Of a DNA stretch of 64,000 bases, positions 50,313-58,728 are shown in pieces (within the stretch, counting starts at the first letter, position 1; every line of letters starts with the position of its first letter). The stretch spans positions 64,016 through 128,015 of the forward strand of contig JAFZXZ010000022.1 in the NCBI GenBank assembly GCA_017616555.1, read 5' to 3'. The translations under genes and the position numbers were made by a program. The notes under the pieces were generated by a model that was given only the letters and a program-made list of their open reading frames with translations, did not search any database and was not told where the DNA came from. The DNA is from a bacterium. GTDB lineage: Bacteria; Auribacterota; UBA3054.

Positions 50313-53135
50313 TTACTTCACCAAGTCCGTCAGCTCCCCTCGCTTCCGGCGCTTCGCCAAAAGCTTTTCGGTGTGGCGCGCCATTCTGCGCTCCTTCACC
50401 GTCACCGCGCGCAGGAATTTCTTGTCGCGTTTCCTGAGTTTAGTTTGAGCAACGTAACGCAAATAGAAGCGCAGCATGTCGCCTCTGGTGATCTGGCCGG
50501 TAGAAACGAAAGGCAGAGAGGAGAAATAAAGTGCGGTGATGTCTTTCAGCGACCAGCGGTTCAGAAGCTTCGCGCCTTTGCACAAACGCTGCAGGTCCAG
50601 TAGATGCAGTTGATATTCGCCGGTGAGGTCCCCTACCACATAGAAGTGGCCGAGATAAAAATCCTTGTGAGTGTAGCCTTCCGTGTGAAGACGTCTGGCG
50701 ATTTGCGCGATCCTTGAAATGAGTTCCTTCTTCTGCTTGAAATCAAGCCTCAAGCCGTCGCGGAGATGATCCTCGACCGTCTTGCCGGGCGGCAGGGATT
50801 CGGTGAGCAAAAAGGAGGCCTTTTCCCTGATGCCTTTGAACTTCTCGCCGAAAACTCTGAAAGGCGTGTTCTTAATGCCTAGGGCGTCGCAGATCTCCAT
50901 TGCCTTCCATTCAAGCCTGGCGTTGCTCATCCTTCTGCCGTGGCGCCAGAACTCAAGCAGCGCGTCTTTCAGCTTCATGCCGAAGTGGCGCTTCAAATAA
51001 TAAGTGCTCCAGCCGGCGTGAATCTTGACGACAGTGCGGCCTTTCTTTCTGGTGACATGCTCCCTGGACTCGATCTCATAATAGTCCTTGAAGTCGGCTG
51101 GCAAAACTTCCTTCATGCTGGCGTAATGTGCGACGTTCACCACGATGTTGCCGACTTTCTGGTACTGTCCGTAGTTCTTCTTGATGCAGATCTCGTGTAC
51201 CTTGCGCAGGCGCTTCCTTTCCTCTTCGGTCAAGGGGACTCGCTTGGCTCCGGGGAAATTAGAGCGACGGCAGTACATGACGTACATTCTCAAGCGCTCC
51301 CTCAAGGGCCACAGTTCCCAGAAGAGATAGCGGTTGAGAAAAGCCAGATCATAGGCCAAATAGCGCTTGAAGATCCAGGGGAAGCGCCTCAGCATTGAAA
51401 GCATGAAGTCATTCAGGCAATAAGCTTTCTCAACGTCAATGAGCGTCACTCCCCACTCAAGGTTATTTGGGTCGAAGAAAATGTGTTTGCCGAAGAGCTG
51501 AAGCTCGAATACGCCGTGGCGGTGGGCTCTGCGCAGAGTCCCGGCGAGACACTTGGAGAGAGTACGCACGGTGTGGAGGCGCTCTTCTTCGCTTAAGAAC
51601 GGCGCGACGTAAGTCTGCCAATGGTCAAGAGGAATATGATTGTCAAGGTTGGCGGTCATAAGGTACCCGCACCAATAACCTTTCCACTGAGCCTCGCAGT
51701 AAGCCAGGATCTTAGGTACTTTCAGTCCCCTTCTGCTCATGCGGCACATGTTGATGTACTCGCGCCTCAACTCCTTCATGCCCTTTCCATAGGCGCGCTT
51801 CAAATAAACTTTGCCGCTGGGGCAGATCGAACGGAAGCCCGCTTCCATCTGCAGAGAATCGATCCTTCTGATGTTGCCGCGCTTTTCGTGCACGCGCATG
51901 ACCATCACTTCCGGGACTTCCTGGCCGGCCTCGCGCTTCTTCTGAACTTCCTCAAAGGTCATGACGTGCGTGAAGGTCTTGTAGCCGTTCCTGATCAGGT
52001 AAGCCCTGGCGCCAGGAGAGAAATAACGGTACATGACTTCCGGCACGAAGCCCCGGCCCATCAGGTAATGGACGAAGAACTGGTTTATGGTCTGAAGGAG
52101 GAAGATGACCGCGAAGATCAGAAGCCAGATCTTGCAGAAATAAGCGATCAAGGAAGTCATCTTCTTCTGGAACTCAAGTTTCAAGGCGCCTTCGCAAAAC
52201 ACCAGGGGAAGATCGTTGGTGCCGTGAAATTCGGTCAGCCTCAAGGATGATTCCGCCTTCTTTTCCTTTCCGCCGTCGATCCTGATAACGGCCCAATAAC
52301 CATTGGATCTCGGGATGAGATAATTTTGCAGAAGATTATTGAGGCCCAGTTCCCGCCAGCGCTTGAATTGTTCCTCTACGGTGAGCGGCGGCTTTAACGT
52401 AAAACCGTTCTGTTCAAAACGCCCCTCGCTGTTGCGGAACAATCTGCGGTCAAGACCCTGGGAAGCGGCTTCATTTCGAAGCGCGGCGGAATAAAGATCT
52501 TCGTCAGCGGCTTCCTTTAACCTTTCGTAACGTCCGGTGCAGCTTTCCGGCGCAACGGCCAGGAAATATAGGTCGCGGTACCCCGCGATTATCCCCTCTT
52601 CCTTGGCTTGATCCAAAATCTCATTCTTTTCCTGCCACCATTCCCAGGCCGCTTCTTCGGAACTGACAGCCTCCACCCAGAAGAATTCGTGCCTTGGGCG
52701 CTTCAGAGCGTTAGTAGGAGCGTTGATGAAGGGGCATTCCTCAAACTCAATGTTGCTTCCGTCAACGTAGCGGCGCTTCATGGTGCTTGAGCAGGGGGAA
52801 AGCAAAACTCTCTTCACAGCCTTGAGGTAGGCTTCCCTCGCCTCTTTTCCGAAACTCTTCAGCTGGTCGCTGAACTCTTCGTCTGTCTGGTAAACGTAGG
52901 AGCGTCCCTGGGTGAAGAATTCCTTCAGTTCGTTGGGATTCTCCGGTTTGCGCCAGTTGTGAAGCGCCGGCATCAGCTCCTGATAAGCCCTGTAATTGTC
53001 CGCCATTTTGAAATAGCGAAGCTTTTTCGCGAGATGGCGCTCGGAGCGGTTCAGCTGATTGTAGTAATAGCCGAGCAGCAGCAGGATCGTGAGTCCCGGG
53101 ACGAGCCAGAAGAGATAGATGAGACGACTGCGCAT
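50313..53135 (-). CDS. Membrane protein with two lipopolysaccharide-kinase-like (WaaP/Kdo kinase) domains
   Basis: 940 residues. Two membrane helices (about 4-23 and 326-349) enclose a ~300-residue extracytoplasmic region of unknown type. Then two kinase-like domains of the WaaP/Kdo-kinase group, both cytoplasmic. First (about 430-640): GKVYLKRAYGKGMKELRREY, HRHGVFELQLFGKHIFF and LIDVEKA; the catalytic Asp is replaced by Gln (ELQLF), so it may be inactive, although the metal-binding Asp is kept. Second (about 690-900): VVKIHAGWSTYYLKRHF, GYTHKDFYLGHFYV with catalytic Asp, and LLDLQRL. It follows mnmE by 3 bases. Likely role: phosphorylation of a cell-surface glycolipid core, sensed or anchored through the periplasmic part. 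Confidence 0.78.
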   Translation of the reverse strand: MRSRLIYLFWLVPGLTILLLLGYYYNQLNRSERHLAKKLRYFKMADNYRAYQELMPALHNWRKPENPNELKEFFTQGRSYVYQTDEEFSDQLKSFGKEAREAYLKAVKRVLLSPCSSTMKRRYVDGSNIEFEECPFINAPTNALKRPRHEFFWVEAVSSEEAAWEWWQEKNEILDQAKEEGIIAGYRDLYFLAVAPESCTGRYERLKEAADEDLYSAALRNEAASQGLDRRLFRNSEGRFEQNGFTLKPPLTVEEQFKRWRELGLNNLLQNYLIPRSNGYWAVIRIDGGKEKKAESSLRLTEFHGTNDLPLVFCEGALKLEFQKKMTSLIAYFCKIWLLIFAVIFLLQTINQFFVHYLMGRGFVPEVMYRYFSPGARAYLIRNGYKTFTHVMTFEEVQKKREAGQEVPEVMVMRVHEKRGNIRRIDSLQMEAGFRSICPSGKVYLKRAYGKGMKELRREYINMCRMSRRGLKVPKILAYCEAQWKGYWCGYLMTANLDNHIPLDHWQTYVAPFLSEEERLHTVRTLSKCLAGTLRRAHRHGVFELQLFGKHIFFDPNNLEWGVTLIDVEKAYCLNDFMLSMLRRFPWIFKRYLAYDLAFLNRYLFWELWPLRERLRMYVMYCRRSNFPGAKRVPLTEEERKRLRKVHEICIKKNYGQYQKVGNIVVNVAHYASMKEVLPADFKDYYEIESREHVTRKKGRTVVKIHAGWSTYYLKRHFGMKLKDALLEFWRHGRRMSNARLEWKAMEICDALGIKNTPFRVFGEKFKGIREKASFLLTESLPPGKTVEDHLRDGLRLDFKQKKELISRIAQIARRLHTEGYTHKDFYLGHFYVVGDLTGEYQLHLLDLQRLCKGAKLLNRWSLKDITALYFSSLPFVSTGQITRGDMLRFYLRYVAQTKLRKRDKKFLRAVTVKERRMARHTEKLLAKRRKRGELTDLVK

Positions 53136-53138
53136 AAC

Positions 53139-54491
53139 CTACTTCCCTACGCAAAACTCCCCGAAGATTATGTCGAGTATCTCGTTCGGCGTCTTCTTGC
53201 CCGTCACTTCCCAAAGCGAGGAAAGGGCAGAGCCTATCTCATCAGCGCACAGTTCCAGATATTTTCCGGAGGCGAAGCCGGATTCGGCGGCGGAAAGGTT
53301 TTCCAGCGCGGCCTTCAAAAGCTCCGAATGCCTGGCTTTCAAAAGGATCACGCTCTCTTCGCCGCAAAGCGCTTTTTCAGCCGTCGTCTTAAGGAATTCC
53401 CTAACTTTATCAAGCCCTTCCCCGCTCACCGCGGAGGAAAGCAGTGTATCGGAAGATCCCTTGTTTTCCAAAAGATCGCTCTTGGTCGTCAAAACGAGGA
53501 CCGGCTTCACAGCCTGCCATTTTTTGATCTCTTTTTCTTCAGCAGCGCTTGGCTTCTTCGTGCCGTCTATAGTCCAGATTATGGCGTCGGCTTTTTCAAG
53601 CGTTTCAATAGCGCGCTCCACTCCCAAAGCCTCGACAGTCCCTTTGGCCTTTCTAAGACCTGCAGTATCGAGGAGCGTGACGTTCAAACCCGAGACTTCC
53701 AGTTCCGCGCTTATAGTGTCGCGCGTTGTTCCAGCCACTTTCGTAACGAGCGCGCGGTCTTCCTTTATCAGCGCGTTGAACAGACTGGATTTGCCGGCGT
53801 TCGGTTTTCCCGCAATGGCGACTATCAATCCGTCCCTCAATTTGGCGGAGACTTCCGCGTTTTTCAAAAGTTCTTTTATCTCTCCGATCGCTTCCGACAC
53901 AGAGCGCTTCCAAGCCGCGGCGTCATCCGCGACGTCGTCGGAAAACTCAATGGCCCCCTGGATATGCGCGAACGTACGGCTGAGCTTTTCCGAAATAGGT
54001 TCAAGCTTCGCCTTGAGGTCGCCTCTCTGCAGTCTCCAGGCGGCGCTGAGGTGTTTTTCCGAAGAAGCTCTTATGAGCTCATCGACGCCTTCGCTCTGCG
54101 TAAGGTCCATCTTCCCGTTAAGGAAAGCCCTGCGGGTGAATTCGCCCGGAGGAGCAATGATCGCGCCGGAATGCAAGGCGGACTCAAGCACCTTCTCCAA
54201 GATCACGGGATTGCCGTGACAGAAGATCTCGGCGTAGTCTTCCCCAGTATAGCTTTTGGGAGCGCGGGAAAAGAAAGCCAGACCGCTGTCTATAGGCTCG
54301 CCTAAAGAGTTTTTGATATCGCCGAATCGCAGCTTGAAATTCCCAAAGCCAGCTGTCTTTCTTCCCGAAGCGGATGAAAAGAGCTTGTCCATGACGCTTT
54401 CAGTCATAGGTCCGCTCAGGCGGAGGACGCCGATGGCGCCTCTGCCCCGGGCGGTCGCGATCGCCGCTATGGTATCAAAGGCTGCCTGCAT
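53139..54491 (-). CDS. mnmE: tRNA uridine-5-carboxymethylaminomethyl modification GTPase
   Basis: 450 residues, standard length. N-terminal folate-binding domain beginning DTIAAIATARGRGAIGVLRLSG, GTPase domain in the middle (G1 AGKPNAGKSSLFNAL at about 220, DTAGLR, TKSD) and the C-terminal Cys of FCVGK (about 447), needed for the tRNA wobble-uridine modification with MnmG. Part of the rpmH-rnpA/yidD-yidC-mnmE cluster, 9 bases after yidC. Confidence 0.96.
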   Translation of the reverse strand: MQAAFDTIAAIATARGRGAIGVLRLSGPMTESVMDKLFSSASGRKTAGFGNFKLRFGDIKNSLGEPIDSGLAFFSRAPKSYTGEDYAEIFCHGNPVILEKVLESALHSGAIIAPPGEFTRRAFLNGKMDLTQSEGVDELIRASSEKHLSAAWRLQRGDLKAKLEPISEKLSRTFAHIQGAIEFSDDVADDAAAWKRSVSEAIGEIKELLKNAEVSAKLRDGLIVAIAGKPNAGKSSLFNALIKEDRALVTKVAGTTRDTISAELEVSGLNVTLLDTAGLRKAKGTVEALGVERAIETLEKADAIIWTIDGTKKPSAAEEKEIKKWQAVKPVLVLTTKSDLLENKGSSDTLLSSAVSGEGLDKVREFLKTTAEKALCGEESVILLKARHSELLKAALENLSAAESGFASGKYLELCADEIGSALSSLWEVTGKKTPNEILDIIFGEFCVGK

Positions 54492-54500
54492 TAAGGGAAA

Positions 54501-56111
54501 TTAGTCTTTTTTGTACTGGAGATACGTGGTCTGGGCCATGGTCAGAAGCTGGTTCACGAACCAGTAAAGCACAAGGCCGCTAGGCATGTTGTAGAAGAGC
54601 ACCGTGAAGATAACGGGCATGAAGTACATCATCTTCTGCTGGCTCGCGTCGCCCATCTTCGGGGTCAGAAGCTGCTGCGCCACCATGCCGATACCCATGG
54701 CGATAGCCAGAGGATGGATGGGCAGCCCGAAGATCGCGCCGACTTTGTCGGGCAGAGAAAGGTCCGCGATCCACAAAAAGGGCGTCTTGTGCAGTTCGAT
54801 GGCGTTAGACAAAGCCTGGTACAGAGCGACGAAAATAGGCAGCTGGATGAGCATCGGCAAACATCCGCCCATCGGATTGTAGCCGTACTTGCGGTACAGA
54901 AGCATCATCTCTTCCTGCTGCTTCTTGGGATCGTCTTTGTATTTGTCCTGGATGGCCTTGATCTCGGGCTGCAGCTTCTGCATCTTCTTCATTGCCATCG
55001 TGCTCTTCGTGGTCAAAGGCCACAAAAGGATCTTTATGATGACGGTCAGGATAATGATCGAGATGCCGTAGCTGCCGACGTAGCGGTAAGTGAGTTTAAG
55101 ACCGTACTGCATCAGCCAGGTCGCTATGACGGAATACCAGCCGAGGTCGATAATTTTTACGTAATTGGAACCGCAGACCATCTCTTTGTCGAGGGCGGTC
55201 AATCTTTCATACTGCTTCGGTCCGGTGTACAAGGTCCCCTGCCACTGGAAAGTTTCCCCGGGCTTTAGTTCAGGAACTTGGTAAGTCAATATTGCGGAAA
55301 GCCAGCCGGCTTTCTTGTCGCTGCGGAAGCCCGTCTCAAGCTTGGAGGCCTGATGCTTGGAACTGAGGGCGTGCACGAAATAGCGGTTCCCTATGGAAGC
55401 CCAAACGATGTTTCCCTCCAGGCTCTTGCTGTCTTTGCCAGGGTTGAAGCGCTTGATCTTCTCTTTCCCGTCCTCGTTGAGATAGCTGACGGTAAGGCTC
55501 CTGACGGGCGGGCGCTCCTTGACTTCGTTGAGCTTGTCGATAGTCCCCAGCCAGAGTTTCAGTTCCCTGGCAGGGATGACGCTTTCAGTAGTGTTGCGCA
55601 GCGTCAGGGAGACTTCGCTAAGATAATTGCTGACTGAGAGCGTGTAATTTTTTGTGACTTCCACTCCGCTGTCCCAGGAACCGGAAAAAGCGACGGAATT
55701 TTCAAAAGCGGCGTCGGTCGGCGCAAAGGAAAGCGCTCCTCCCGAAAGCTCGCCGTAACTGTAGATCCTCAAAGGCAGTTCATACTCAGCGGACTCTTTG
55801 CTTAAGGTGTCATAAGTTTCCTTAATGACTTTGTCACTGGTTGGGAAAAGCTCGACTCCGCTTATGTCGCCAAGCTGTCCGTCAAAGCTGATCTTCGTCA
55901 AACTGTTGGAAACGACGGAAACAGCGCCGCCTGAATAGACGCCTTCGGCCGGCAGAGCGGAAAATGACCCCGTGCTGGACGCAACGGTTGCCTGCGTCGT
56001 CTGAGTTTTCACCGTCTCAACTTTCGCCGCTTCCTTTTTCTTCATCTGTGTGAAGAAGAGCAAAAAGACCAGCGCCAGCAAGGCCATGCCTATCAGTTTA
56101 TCTTTATCCAT
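54501..56111 (-). CDS. yidC: Membrane protein insertase YidC
   Basis: 536 residues. N-terminal helix (about 5-22), large periplasmic domain (about 55-330) as in Gram-negative YidC, and the conserved C-terminal insertase domain with five helices (about 345-530; SYGISIIILTVIIKILLWPL, GGCLPMLIQLPIFVALYQAL, MYFMPVIFTVLFYNMPSGL). Inserts and folds inner-membrane proteins alone or with Sec. It starts 22 bases after the rnpA/yidD stop. Confidence 0.96.
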   Translation of the reverse strand: MDKDKLIGMALLALVFLLFFTQMKKKEAAKVETVKTQTTQATVASSTGSFSALPAEGVYSGGAVSVVSNSLTKISFDGQLGDISGVELFPTSDKVIKETYDTLSKESAEYELPLRIYSYGELSGGALSFAPTDAAFENSVAFSGSWDSGVEVTKNYTLSVSNYLSEVSLTLRNTTESVIPARELKLWLGTIDKLNEVKERPPVRSLTVSYLNEDGKEKIKRFNPGKDSKSLEGNIVWASIGNRYFVHALSSKHQASKLETGFRSDKKAGWLSAILTYQVPELKPGETFQWQGTLYTGPKQYERLTALDKEMVCGSNYVKIIDLGWYSVIATWLMQYGLKLTYRYVGSYGISIIILTVIIKILLWPLTTKSTMAMKKMQKLQPEIKAIQDKYKDDPKKQQEEMMLLYRKYGYNPMGGCLPMLIQLPIFVALYQALSNAIELHKTPFLWIADLSLPDKVGAIFGLPIHPLAIAMGIGMVAQQLLTPKMGDASQQKMMYFMPVIFTVLFYNMPSGLVLYWFVNQLLTMAQTTYLQYKKD

Positions 56112-56133
56112 AAAAACAAGTCTCGATAATTAT

Positions 56134-56757
56134 TTAGGGTACGGGGTCGTAACCGCCGGGATTGAAGGGATTGCAGCGCAGTATGCGCCACACGGCCAAA
56201 GCTGTTCCCTTCCAAAATCCGTGCTTTCCCAAAGCTTCCAGGGCGTACTGCGAGCAGGTCGGAGTAAAACGGCAGCAGCGCGGCAAAAGGGGCGATATGC
56301 AGGCTCGATAGAATCTAACCAAAGCCATCATAAGCCTTGCTCCCAAAGAGGGAGGAGGAACCTCCTCTGCTTTGGAAACGATCCCCGCCTTCTCGCACAC
56401 TTTCCGCCATTCCTTGACAAGCTCTTCCCAGGGCAAAAACAGCATTTCCTTTTTTGCCACCACTACTCCCCTGAAGGGAGCGTAGCTTCCCTGGGCAAGC
56501 CTGACGACTTCCCTCAGCCTTCTTTTGACGCGGTTGCGCATAAAAGCTTTCGGGTAATCTTTCTTGCGAGCCACGACGGCAATTCTCCAGGAATCGCATC
56601 CTTCCGTTTCGTAGGCCAAATACAAATGTCTGGCCCTCACGATCTTCCCAGTTTTAAAGATCCGCTCAAAGGTCTTCTGTCCTTTGAGTTTCCTTTCCTT
56701 AGGAAAAGAAAACGACGGTTTTGTTACCGTCGTTTCGTACTTTTTTCCGCTTTTCAA
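56134..56757 (-). CDS. rnpA-yidD: RNase P protein component fused in frame to YidD
   Basis: A single open frame encodes RnpA and YidD. RnpA part: [35 protein letters not shown] (the RNR motif that binds RNase P RNA) and [17 protein letters not shown]. After a Glu/Pro-rich linker comes Yid[35 protein letters not shown] and [17 protein letters not shown]. No stop or frameshift separates them. The start is uncertain: only TTG codons (56757 used here, or 56805 inside rpmH) lie upstream of the conserved part. Internal ATGs at 56331/56328 (MMALVRFY), after GGGAGCAAGG, could also give a free 65-residue YidD. Cluster rpmH-rnpA-yidD-yidC-mnmE is classic. Confidence 0.88.
   Translation of the reverse strand: MKSGKKYETTVTKPSFSFPKERKLKGQKTFERIFKTGKIVRARHLYLAYETEGCDSWRIAVVARKKDYPKAFMRNRVKRRLREVVRLAQGSYAPFRGVVVAKKEMLFLPWEELVKEWRKVCEKAGIVSKAEEVPPPSLGARLMMALVRFYRACISPLLPRCCRFTPTCSQYALEALGKHGFWKGTALAVWRILRCNPFNPGGYDPVP
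56700..56735 (-). terminator. Terminator-like hairpin between rpmH and rnpA
   Basis: Minus strand: perfect 10-bp stem AAACGACGGT / ACCGTCGTTT (56726-56735 and 56710-56719) with a 6-base loop, followed by TTTTCTTTT. It begins 26 bases after the rpmH stop and lies inside the rnpA reading frame. It could act as an attenuator that gives more rpmH than rnpA transcript. Confidence 0.65.
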
Positions 56758-56761
56758 GCCT

Positions 56762-56896
56762 TTAGGCGGACAGACGGACGCGGCCGTGGGCTCTGCGTCT
56801 GGCAATTACAGCGCGGCCTCCGCGGGTGCTCATGCGCGCGCGAAAACCATGGGTCCTTTTGTGACGCAGCGTATGGGGCTGGAACGTTCTTTTCAT
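56762..56896 (-). CDS. rpmH: Ribosomal protein L34
   Basis: 44 residues, too short for many gene callers: [18 protein letters not shown], then [19 protein letters not shown] and LSA at the end. This is the complete bL34 signature. Shine-Dalgarno AGGAGG stands 8 bases before the ATG, and a strong promoter is at 56942-56970. It heads the rpmH-rnpA/yidD-yidC-mnmE cluster. Confidence 0.97.
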   Translation of the reverse strand: MKRTFQPHTLRHKRTHGFRARMSTRGGRAVIARRRAHGRVRLSA

Positions 56897-56941
56897 TTTT
56901 ATCCTCCTGTTTGATTAATTCACATTTAGATTAGTATGAAG

Positions 56942-56970
56942 ATTATACTAAAAGAGGTTTTCAAATGCAA
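56942..56970 (-). promoter_or_regulatory. Sigma-70-type promoter of rpmH
   Basis: Minus strand: TTGCAT (56965-56970), 17-base spacer, TATAAT (56942-56947), about 45 bases before the rpmH ATG. Confidence 0.82.
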
Positions 56971-56983
56971 ACCGCCCCCCAAT

Positions 56984-57017
56984 AAAAAAAGAGCCCAGGC
57001 AGCGCCAGGGCTCTTTT
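56984..57017 (-). terminator. Intrinsic terminator after the 57043 gene
   Basis: Stem GAGCCC / GGGCTC with an 11-base loop, extended by AAAA/TTTT on both sides; the minus strand has a seven-T run. It lies 26 bases after the stop. Confidence 0.85.
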
Positions 57018-57042
57018 CATTCAGCCAATGCAGCTTAGCGGT

Positions 57043-58581
57043 TTAGCTCCTCTTGCGAAAGAAAGCTAAGCCAGCCAGCGCCAGAAGGCCTAAGAAGGCC
57101 GGTTCCGGAGCGGCGTATTCAACTTTGATGTAATTGATCAAAGCATAGCGGCCGTCGAAGCCAGACCAGCCCTGGACCTGAACGCCCGCGGAATCCGGGG
57201 CGCCGGGCATAGTGGTGTCAAAATATCCGCACCATCTTAAGCCCTGCCTCTTGGTAACGTCTTTGGCGTTGTTCAGGACAGCGCTTTCAAGATAGGCGCC
57301 GCCTTCCCCGTCATAAGCGACCGTCACCATGAAGTTGATCCAGTCGTTGTAGGGGCCGTTCTCCATGCCGTCGTAGCGGGGAGTCTGATCATTGCTGCCC
57401 CAGGTGGCGAACCAGCGGTTGGCGGAGTGGAAGCCGTAGGAGGCGACGGGCGAGTCTTCTTTAAAGAAGATGTTCCAGCAGCCGTTGTCGGGGCAATAGA
57501 AGCGGGTCGTGAGACGCAGTTTTCCGCCCTCGACAGGCACGCAGGAATCCGGCAGCATCACTTTGACGCCGTCTCTGGGATATCCCGAGGGAGTATTCAG
57601 CCACACTTTGGCGTATTGGCCGTAGGCAGGGTAATTTTCTAAGTCCTCTTCGATAAGATCAGAATACGCGGCATCGTTGCCGATCCTCTGATATTCGGCG
57701 TTCTGCGCGGTCAGGGACTCGCCCAAGGTATAGCTCTGGAAGTCATCCTCGAAGACCGTCACCCAAGGGGTATTTTCCTTGACATAGGTGACGGTGAGGT
57801 CATCCAGGAAATAACCGTTTCTAGTGGTGTTGTAGCCGTTGCCGACAGCGGTGAATTCCACATAGGCCGGACGTTCGGTGCCGAATTCATAGAGCTGGCA
57901 GACCTTGTCGCCGGTAAACTCGAAGCCGGCGTTGTCGGTAATATTGTAGTTAAGGAGCGTGCCGGTGTGGCAGTCCACGACCAGCGTGAAGTCGCACCAA
58001 GTGTTCCAGAGAACAGAGTCATCCGGATTGTACTTAATCTTGTCGGCGCTGGCAGAGGGCCAGCGGGGATCACCGTAGTTCGCGGCACCATTGTTGACGC
58101 CTTCCCTGCGGTTGTCAGTGTAGCAGTAGGTCTGGTAGTCGGATGAACGGAAGCAGAAACGCATCATGGGCTTGTCGGCGGCCGTGGCCAGTCTCAATTC
58201 ACCATAGCCTGTGCCGCCGCTCGGAACGTTGACTTTGCCGATGATTATGATGACGCCGTCCACGCCGTTTTCATAATCGAAGGAGCCCCAGTTCAGGGGA
58301 ACTCTGACGCCGCGGTCCTTGCCGGGGCTCGAAATGCCAGCAGGACTTTCGAACTTGCAGACGTGCAGCACCTGCGAACCGTCCTTGTCAATGATCTCGA
58401 CTTCGCCGGCAGCCGGGGCTTCAGTGGTCGTGCCAACAGTGGACCGCATGAGTTCGGTGTTGCCCTGGCCGAGCCAGTCGCCGGTGTTGTAGCTTTCAAA
58501 GTCGTCCTGGAAAAGGACCTGCGTCGAAGCGAAAGCAGCGCCCGTCAAAATAAGCGCCAAAAAGAAAAGTTGTTTCTTCAT
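57043..58581 (-). CDS. PEP-CTERM surface protein, paralogue 1
   Basis: 512 residues. Signal peptide (about 1-18, AAFAST), then two related beta-sandwich halves that each start with an F-x-D-D-F-x-SY...G motif (QDDFESYNTGDW at about 25, EDDFQSYTLGESL at about 280). Between them GNGYNTTRNGYFLDDLTVTY closes the first half. The C-terminus YIKVEYAAPEPAFLGLLA...FFRKRS is a PEP-CTERM-type sorting tail: PEP, hydrophobic helix, basic end. Exported proteins of this type are handled by exosortase in Gram-negatives; none is in the window. Ligand unknown, concanavalin-like folds often bind sugars. Confidence 0.85.
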   Translation of the reverse strand: MKKQLFFLALILTGAAFASTQVLFQDDFESYNTGDWLGQGNTELMRSTVGTTTEAPAAGEVEIIDKDGSQVLHVCKFESPAGISSPGKDRGVRVPLNWGSFDYENGVDGVIIIIGKVNVPSGGTGYGELRLATAADKPMMRFCFRSSDYQTYCYTDNRREGVNNGAANYGDPRWPSASADKIKYNPDDSVLWNTWCDFTLVVDCHTGTLLNYNITDNAGFEFTGDKVCQLYEFGTERPAYVEFTAVGNGYNTTRNGYFLDDLTVTYVKENTPWVTVFEDDFQSYTLGESLTAQNAEYQRIGNDAAYSDLIEEDLENYPAYGQYAKVWLNTPSGYPRDGVKVMLPDSCVPVEGGKLRLTTRFYCPDNGCWNIFFKEDSPVASYGFHSANRWFATWGSNDQTPRYDGMENGPYNDWINFMVTVAYDGEGGAYLESAVLNNAKDVTKRQGLRWCGYFDTTMPGAPDSAGVQVQGWSGFDGRYALINYIKVEYAAPEPAFLGLLALAGLAFFRKRS

Positions 58582-58667
58582 GTTGTTAGTTGTAAGGTTG
58601 GGAGGTTTAAAGATTGAATTTCAATGGTGGCAATATTTTAGCAAAACCTTCTTCAAAAATAAAAACA

Positions 58668-58698
58668 TAAAAAAACAAGCCCCCGCAGGGAGGCTTGT
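58668..58698 (-). terminator. Intrinsic terminator after the 58729 gene
   Basis: Stem ACAAGCC / GGCTTGT with a GC-rich 10-base loop; on the minus strand it is followed by seven T. Confidence 0.85.
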
Positions 58699-58728
58699 CT
58701 TTTAGTTAACATTCAAAAATTACGCAGC

